A stretch of DNA of 64,000 bases from Streptomyces sp. AJS327 (lineage in GTDB: Bacteria > Actinomycetota > Actinomycetes > Streptomycetales > Streptomycetaceae): contig NZ_SKBR01000005.1 in the NCBI RefSeq assembly GCF_013450295.1, positions 1-64,000 of the forward strand, in the 5' to 3' direction. The notes beneath the pieces are model-generated. The model was not told the origin of the DNA. It made no database searches and worked only from the letters and a program-made list of their open reading frames with translations. Position numbers and translations under genes: made by a program. Numbering within the stretch: the first letter of the stretch is position 1; every line of letters begins with the position of its first letter. Below, in pieces: positions 60,071-64,000 of the stretch.

Positions 60071-60880
60071 ATGCACGCACTGCATGGCACCACCAACAGC
60101 GCAGTACTTCACACGCGTCTGTGCGCTCCGATGGTTCCGTCCCGGTCCGCGGAAAAATCCGGTGCCGTGAGCGGGCGGGGGTGCGCTCGCGGCACCGGGC
60201 GTCAGCGTCCACCGCACATCACCGCGGTGGAGGGCCTCCGGGGGGAGGCCACCACGGGGGACACCGCGGGGGATGAGCGGGGGGACAACCAGTACGGGGA
60301 AGGCTCGGGGGAGCGGCGCGACCGCACCGCGAACGCCCGGCCCGGGCAGGTCGAGGACGCCGAGCTGGCGTTCACCGACTACGTGCGTGAGCGCCGCGCC
60401 TCCCTGTACGCCACCGCCTACCACCTGACCGGCGACCGGCACGAGGCGGAGGACCTGCTCCAGAGCGCGCTGTTCTCCACCTACCGGGCCTGGGACCGGA
60501 TCAGCGACAAGGCCGCCGTCGGCGGCTACCTCCGCCGGACCATGACAAACCTGCACATCAGCGCCTGGCGCCGGCGGAAGCTGAACGAGTACCCGACCGA
60601 GGAGCTGCCGGAGACGGCGGGCGAGCAGGACGCGATGCGCGGCACCGAGCTGCGGGCCGTGCTCTGGCAGGCCCTCGCCCGGCTGCCCGAGACCCAGCGC
60701 ACCATGCTGGTGCTCCGGTACTACGAGGGTCACACCGACCCGGAGATCGCCGACATCCTGAACATCAGCGTCGGCACGGTGAAGAGCAGCATCTGGCGCT
60801 CGCTGCGCCGGCTGCGCGAGGACGAGGCGCTCAGCTTCGGCCGGGACGAGGAGGAGTCCTTCGGCGAGCTGGTCGCCTGA
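60071..60880 (+). CDS. sigQ: ECF sigma factor SigQ
   Basis: 269 residues of the SigE-like (SACE) ECF group. A variable N-terminus of about 95 residues precedes region 2 (FTDYVRERRASLYATAYHLT, GDRHEAEDLLQSALFSTYRA, GYLRRTMTNLHISAWRRRKL) and region 4 (LWQALARLPETQRTMLVLRY, YEGHTDPEIADILNISVGTV, KSSIWRSLRRLRE). In S. coelicolor SigQ opposes AfsQ1 action. ATG 60071 follows GAGGGGGCG. It is divergent from afsQ1, with the AfsQ1 site about 85-100 nt upstream. An in-frame start upstream (59897) lacks support. Confidence 0.92.
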   Translation: MHALHGTTNSAVLHTRLCAPMVPSRSAEKSGAVSGRGCARGTGRQRPPHITAVEGLRGEATTGDTAGDERGDNQYGEGSGERRDRTANARPGQVEDAELAFTDYVRERRASLYATAYHLTGDRHEAEDLLQSALFSTYRAWDRISDKAAVGGYLRRTMTNLHISAWRRRKLNEYPTEELPETAGEQDAMRGTELRAVLWQALARLPETQRTMLVLRYYEGHTDPEIADILNISVGTVKSSIWRSLRRLREDEALSFGRDEEESFGELVA

Positions 60881-61013
60881 GACCGGGGGAACCACGGGGG
60901 AGACGGGGGATCGAGCCGCCGGGTGACCGGCGGCGGCGCCGGGGGGCGGGTTTCACAGCCGGGTCGGGGGGCCCGGTGAAGCCCGGGACCCGGGAGGGAC
61001 CGGGTCCGGCGCG

Positions 61014-61077
61014 AGGGGGGAACCACGGGGGATACGGAAAACGGGGGGATCAGGGGGAAATCGGGGGATATCGGGGG
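61014..61077 (+). repeat. Cluster of GGGGGA-type runs (G-quadruplex-prone)
   Basis: Seven G5-G6 runs about 6-15 nt apart (words such as CGGGGGATA, CGGGGGGATCA, GGGGGAAAT) on the plus strand; four or more can stack as a G-quadruplex in RNA or DNA. A second smaller group lies at 60884-60910. Confidence 0.55.
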
Positions 61078-61107
61078 GAGCCCTGGGTCCGGGGGGACCT
61101 GGGGTGT

Positions 61108-61154
61108 GAAGAGCGGGTTCGACCGGCCGGGGGGTCTGGTCGGACCCGCTCTTC
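61108..61154. terminator. 17-bp stem-loop downstream of sigQ
   Basis: GAAGAGCGGGTTCGACC pairs with GGTCGGACCCGCTCTTC (one wobble) around a 13-nt loop. It lies 228 nt past the sigQ stop and can act in both directions. Confidence 0.8.
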
Positions 61155-61750
61155 CCGCGCGTCAGCGCCTTCCACCCGGGAACGGCGCCCGGGGGCCCGG
61201 CCGCAGTCGTCCAGTCGCACTCGTCCAGGGGCTCCCCGGCGGTTGATTGCCGGCTTCCCCTCGGGCTCCCCTCCGGGACTCCTTCCCGGGTTCGGTGGCT
61301 CCCGGAGCGTTCAGCTGCGTGCCGGTCGTCCGGGATCTCCTGGCCGTCCCGAGCCCCGCCCGGCGTTCCTCTGCCATCCCCCCTGCCTTTCCCCGCCTTC
61401 TCTGCCTCTCTCCGCTTTCCCCGGCGAGTTCCCCCCCCGGTTCGTCGGGCGCGGAGTCCCGGGCGCCGCCGCCGGTCCCCCCGATACGGTCGTCGGGACC
61501 CCGGGGGCGTGGGCTGGACCGAGTTCCGCGAATCGTGACCGTGGGCGCCCGGAGGCTCCGGCGCTCCGGGGTGCGCCGGTGGGGCCGGAACCGTGGTGGT
61601 GGGGTGCGGGGGCGTGACCCTCTGGGCGGCGTGCCCCGACGCGCCCGCGCTCCGGGCGCCGTGGCCGCCGTCACCGCGCGCCGGGAGGGTCGGCCCGGGG
61701 TGCGCGCCCGGCCCGGGGCGGGCCGGAGCGGGCGCGCGCCGGGACCCGGG

Positions 61751-62515
61751 TCAGCCGTGGAGGGCGGTGATCCGCCGCCGGGCCTCATCCCGGGTGCAGG
61801 GCACGGCGCCGAGCCGGGTGTGCCGGCTGACGATCGCCCCCTCCGCGCGCATCAGCCGCCAGCCGCGCCGCATCAGGAACGGCACCGGCTTCCTGGACTC
61901 CCGCACATCGCGCAGCAGCCGCCGCCGGAACGTGGTGAAGGGGCTGCCGCGCAGGCAGATCGCGTCCGCGAGCAGTCCGAGGGCCCGGCAGCGCTCCGCG
62001 ATCTCGGCGGCGAAGATGCCCTCCGCGACGAACAGCGGCGCCCCCTCCAGCGACAGGGCGTCCTCCCCGACGCGGGCACTGAGTGAGATGTCGTACACCG
62101 GGACCGAGGTGTGCCCTTCGGCGCAGAGCGCGCGTACGGCGGCGACGGCGGCGTCCGCGTTCCAGGAGTGCGGGGAGTCCCAGTCCACCCCGCTGGCGTC
62201 GGTCAACGGAGGGAGCGTCGGGTCGTCACCCTCCTTGTAGAAGTCGTCAAGTCGCAGCACCGGCAGTCCCGTTCGGGCGGCCAGCCGGGTCTTGCCGGAG
62301 CCGGAGGGGCCGGTGAGCAGCACGACCCGGGATATCAGCGGGCCCTCGGGGCTGGGCGATCCGGCCGGGTCCCACGGAGCGCTGTCCGGTGCCGGACGCC
62401 CGGAGGAGGTGGGGCGGGCGCGGGAGGCGGCGGACTCGGGGACGCCTTCGGGGTGCTCCTGAGCTGCCTGGGCCAGCGGATCGGCGGATGGAGTGTGGCG
62501 GGTGGAGTCGGTCAC
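61751..62515 (-). CDS. Uridine kinase-like P-loop kinase
   Basis: About 254 residues. After a disordered leader of about 60 residues: RVVLLTGPSGSGKTRLAART (Walker A), VLRLDDFYKEGDDPTLPPLT (substrate DDFY motif of uridine kinases), GVDWDSPHSWNADAAVAAVR, VPVYDISLSARVG and LFVAEGIFAAEIAERCRALG, matching actinobacterial uridine/cytidine kinase-like proteins. It would phosphorylate uridine to UMP, in keeping with the nucleoside genes elsewhere in the window, but it is not linked to them by promoter motif. GTG 62515 is chosen as start with a weak ribosome site; further upstream starts only extend the leader. Confidence 0.85.
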   Translation of the reverse strand: MTDSTRHTPSADPLAQAAQEHPEGVPESAASRARPTSSGRPAPDSAPWDPAGSPSPEGPLISRVVLLTGPSGSGKTRLAARTGLPVLRLDDFYKEGDDPTLPPLTDASGVDWDSPHSWNADAAVAAVRALCAEGHTSVPVYDISLSARVGEDALSLEGAPLFVAEGIFAAEIAERCRALGLLADAICLRGSPFTTFRRRLLRDVRESRKPVPFLMRRGWRLMRAEGAIVSRHTRLGAVPCTRDEARRRITALHG

Positions 62516-62701
62516 GAGAGACCATTGTCGGCCATCGCTCCGGACCCTGGGACGGCGACGGAACGCGGTCGAACGCTTTCGTCCCACGGAACCGGCGGGG
62601 TCGGCCGCGTTCCGCACCCGGGTGCGGAGCGGGACGCCCGGGTCGCGCTCCGCCCGGCCGGGGCCACGGAGGAGGGTCCGGACTCGAGGGACCGGGGAGG
62701 G

Positions 62702-63937
62702 CTACTGGCGGTAGCCCTCCAGAAAGCGGCCGATGCGGCTGATCGCCGCGTCGAGGTCGTCGGCGTGCGGGAGGGTGAGAATGCGGAAGTGGTCGGGGCT
62801 CGGCCAGCTGAAGCCGGTGCCCTGGACTACCTGGATCTTCTCGCGGAGCAGCAGGTCCAGCACGAACCGCTCGTCGTCCTCGATCCGGTGGATGGCCGGG
62901 TCCAGCCGGGGGAAGGCGTAGAGCGCGCCCCGGGGTTTGACGCAGGAGACGCCGGGGATCTCGTTGAGCTTCTCCCAGGCGCGGTCCCGCTGTTCACGGA
63001 GTCTGCCGCCGGGGAGCACCAGCTCCTCGACACCGCGGGCGCGTACGTCGCCCTCGCCCGCGGGATGGCTGAGCGCGGCCTCGATCGCGTACTGCGCGGG
63101 GGCGTTGGGGCAGAGCCGCATGGAGGCGAGCATGCTCAGTCCCTCCAGGTAGTCCCGGGCGTGCTGCCGGGGTCCGGAGACCAGTAGCCAGCCGCTGCGG
63201 AACCCCGCCACCCGGTACGCCTTGGAGAGCCCGCTGAAGGTGAGGCAGACCAGGTCGGGGGCGAGCGAGGCGGTGTGGTGGTGCACCGCGTCGTCGTACA
63301 GGATCTGGTCGTAGATCTCGTCGGAGAAGACCATCAGGTGGTGGCGCCGGGCCAGATCCAGGATGCCCTCCAGAATCTCGCGCGGATAGACGGCGCCGGT
63401 CGGGTTGTTCGGGTTGATGATCACGACCGCCTTGGTGCGGTCGGTGATCTTCGCCGCCATGTCCTCCAGGTCGGGCAGCCAGTCGGAGGACTCGTCGCAC
63501 AGGTAGTGGACGGGGGTTCCGCCCGCCATGGTGGTGACGGCCGTCCACAGCGGGAAGTCGGGTGCGGGGATGAGGACCTCGTCGCCGTCGTCGACCAGGG
63601 CCTGGACGGCCATGGAGACCAGCTCCGAGACGCCGTTGCCCAGGAAGACGTCGCCAGGACCGGCCTCGGTCAGCCCCCGCTCGCGGTAGTGCGCCGCCAC
63701 GGCGGCGCGCGCGGAGAGTATGCCGCGGGACTCGGTGTAGCCGTGCGCGTGGGGCAGCATCCGGATCATGTCCTGGAGGATGTGCTCGGGCGCCTCGAAG
63801 CCGAAGAGCGCCGGATTGCCCGTGTTGAGCCGCAGGACGCTGTGACCGGCCTCCTCCAGCGCGTCCGCCTGCTCGATCACCGGACCGCGGATCTCGTAAC
63901 AGACCTCGCTGAGCTTGCTCGACTGCCGGAACTCCAT
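62702..63937 (-). CDS. PLP aminotransferase class I/II (alanine transaminase type)
   Basis: 411 residues. MEFRQSSKLSEVCYEIRGPV, LRLNTGNPALFGFEAPEHIL, GYTESRGILSARAAVAAHY, FLGNGVSELVSMAVQALVDD, VIINPNNPTGAVYPREILEG, DEIYDQILYDDAVHHHTASL and the Schiff-base lysine in FSGLSKAYRVAGFRSGW are closest to the AlaA/YfbQ group that interconverts alanine and pyruvate with glutamate/2-oxoglutarate. HFRILTLPHADDL carries the substrate-carboxylate Arg. The start ATG 63937 lies just inside the window edge, 30 nt from a strong palindrome. Confidence 0.9.
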   Translation of the reverse strand: MEFRQSSKLSEVCYEIRGPVIEQADALEEAGHSVLRLNTGNPALFGFEAPEHILQDMIRMLPHAHGYTESRGILSARAAVAAHYRERGLTEAGPGDVFLGNGVSELVSMAVQALVDDGDEVLIPAPDFPLWTAVTTMAGGTPVHYLCDESSDWLPDLEDMAAKITDRTKAVVIINPNNPTGAVYPREILEGILDLARRHHLMVFSDEIYDQILYDDAVHHHTASLAPDLVCLTFSGLSKAYRVAGFRSGWLLVSGPRQHARDYLEGLSMLASMRLCPNAPAQYAIEAALSHPAGEGDVRARGVEELVLPGGRLREQRDRAWEKLNEIPGVSCVKPRGALYAFPRLDPAIHRIEDDERFVLDLLLREKIQVVQGTGFSWPSPDHFRILTLPHADDLDAAISRIGRFLEGYRQ

Positions 63938-63966
63938 GTGCTGCCCGCCTCCTGCCAGATGACCGG

Positions 63967-63983
63967 ACTTGGTTATACCAAGT
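63967..63983. promoter_or_regulatory. ACTTGGT-TAT-ACCAAGT palindrome upstream of the aminotransferase gene
   Basis: Perfect 7-bp inverted repeat with a 3-nt centre in an A+T-rich patch. The sequence resembles operators of GntR-family repressors (TTGGTATACCAA-like). The window ends before any divergent regulator gene could be seen. Confidence 0.5.
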
Positions 63984-64000
63984 GGGAGCTTGGAAAGTCC

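Larger units (their letters stand above)
60881..61750. other. Long non-coding region downstream of sigQ
   Basis: 870 bp with no convincing gene between convergent sigQ and the kinase gene. The left 200 bp is extremely G-rich on the plus strand, with spaced G5-G6 runs, then comes a long stem-loop at 61108-61154. The rest is Pro/Arg/Gly-rich in every frame with no ribosome site. Confidence 0.6.

Noticed and set aside
61108..61154. GGGTTCGACC as a possible tRNA T-arm
   Set aside because: It is one arm of a perfect hairpin; no acceptor, D or anticodon arm can be drawn.
61162..62086. Open frames on both strands downstream of sigQ
   Set aside because: Pro/Arg/Ser-rich, no ribosome site and no domain-like segment; the right part overlaps the kinase gene in antisense.
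1..64000. CRISPR arrays, insertion sequences, prophage or integrated element
   Set aside because: No spaced identical repeats, transposase, integrase or att-like duplication was seen; the tandem repeats found are short and adjacent.

Overview
The window is chromosomal DNA of very high G+C with GTG starts, tight ATGA/GTGA/TGATG gene overlaps and many lipoproteins. All of this points to Streptomyces or a close relative. The gene content and order (trpS, D-Ala-D-Ala carboxypeptidase, sdhCDAB, a sialic-acid-like polymer cluster, BMP-type ABC transporter with cdd and deoA, add, afsQ2-afsQ1-sigQ) resemble a conserved core segment I remember from Streptomyces coelicolor. That comparison is from memory and was not searched.

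Layout. 0-7 kb: an orphan glycine-betaine-type binding lipoprotein, a glutathionylspermidine-synthase-like gene paired with a YgiB-like lipoprotein, another lipoprotein, a methyltransferase, a pair of tiny membrane proteins (one apparently frameshifted) and a broken XRE regulator gene (amber stop plus frameshift). 7-16 kb: rocD, trpS, a 2H phosphoesterase, YihY/BrkB, a penicillin-binding carboxypeptidase, an SCO4848-type membrane protein and a metallophosphoesterase. 16-31 kb: a BAAT-type lipoprotein hydrolase, a secreted serine protease, a DUF1326 protein behind a metal-sensor-like palindrome, sdhCDAB, uraD, a GH20 hexosaminidase, an ECF-like sigma factor with a membrane partner, an L,D-transpeptidase and a VOC protein.

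31.4-39.7 kb is a divergent cluster for a nonulosonic (sialic/Kdn-type) acid cell-surface polymer: two polysialyltransferase-like proteins, a GT2, a DUF6716 putative glycosyltransferase, a CMP-nonulosonate synthetase fused to a HAD phosphatase, and a NeuB-family synthase. The divergent promoter region carries repeats resembling PHO boxes, which suggests phosphate control of this phosphate-free wall polymer.

39.8-55 kb is mostly nucleoside salvage: an M20 amidohydrolase with a TTA codon, a BMP lipoprotein, a double ATPase (apparently starting at ATC), two permeases, cytidine deaminase, thymidine phosphorylase and adenosine deaminase. The same palindrome (consensus TCTACGCGCGTAGA) precedes the BMP gene, deoA and add, so these three units probably form one regulon. 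An MFS/LysR pair lies between them.

55-64 kb: a small secreted protein, PspC and VanZ-like proteins, the AfsQ2/AfsQ1 two-component system with its lipoprotein and divergent sigQ (a perfect AfsQ1-type site lies between them), a uridine-kinase-like protein and an alanine-type aminotransferase. No tRNA, rRNA, CRISPR array, insertion sequence or prophage was recognised.
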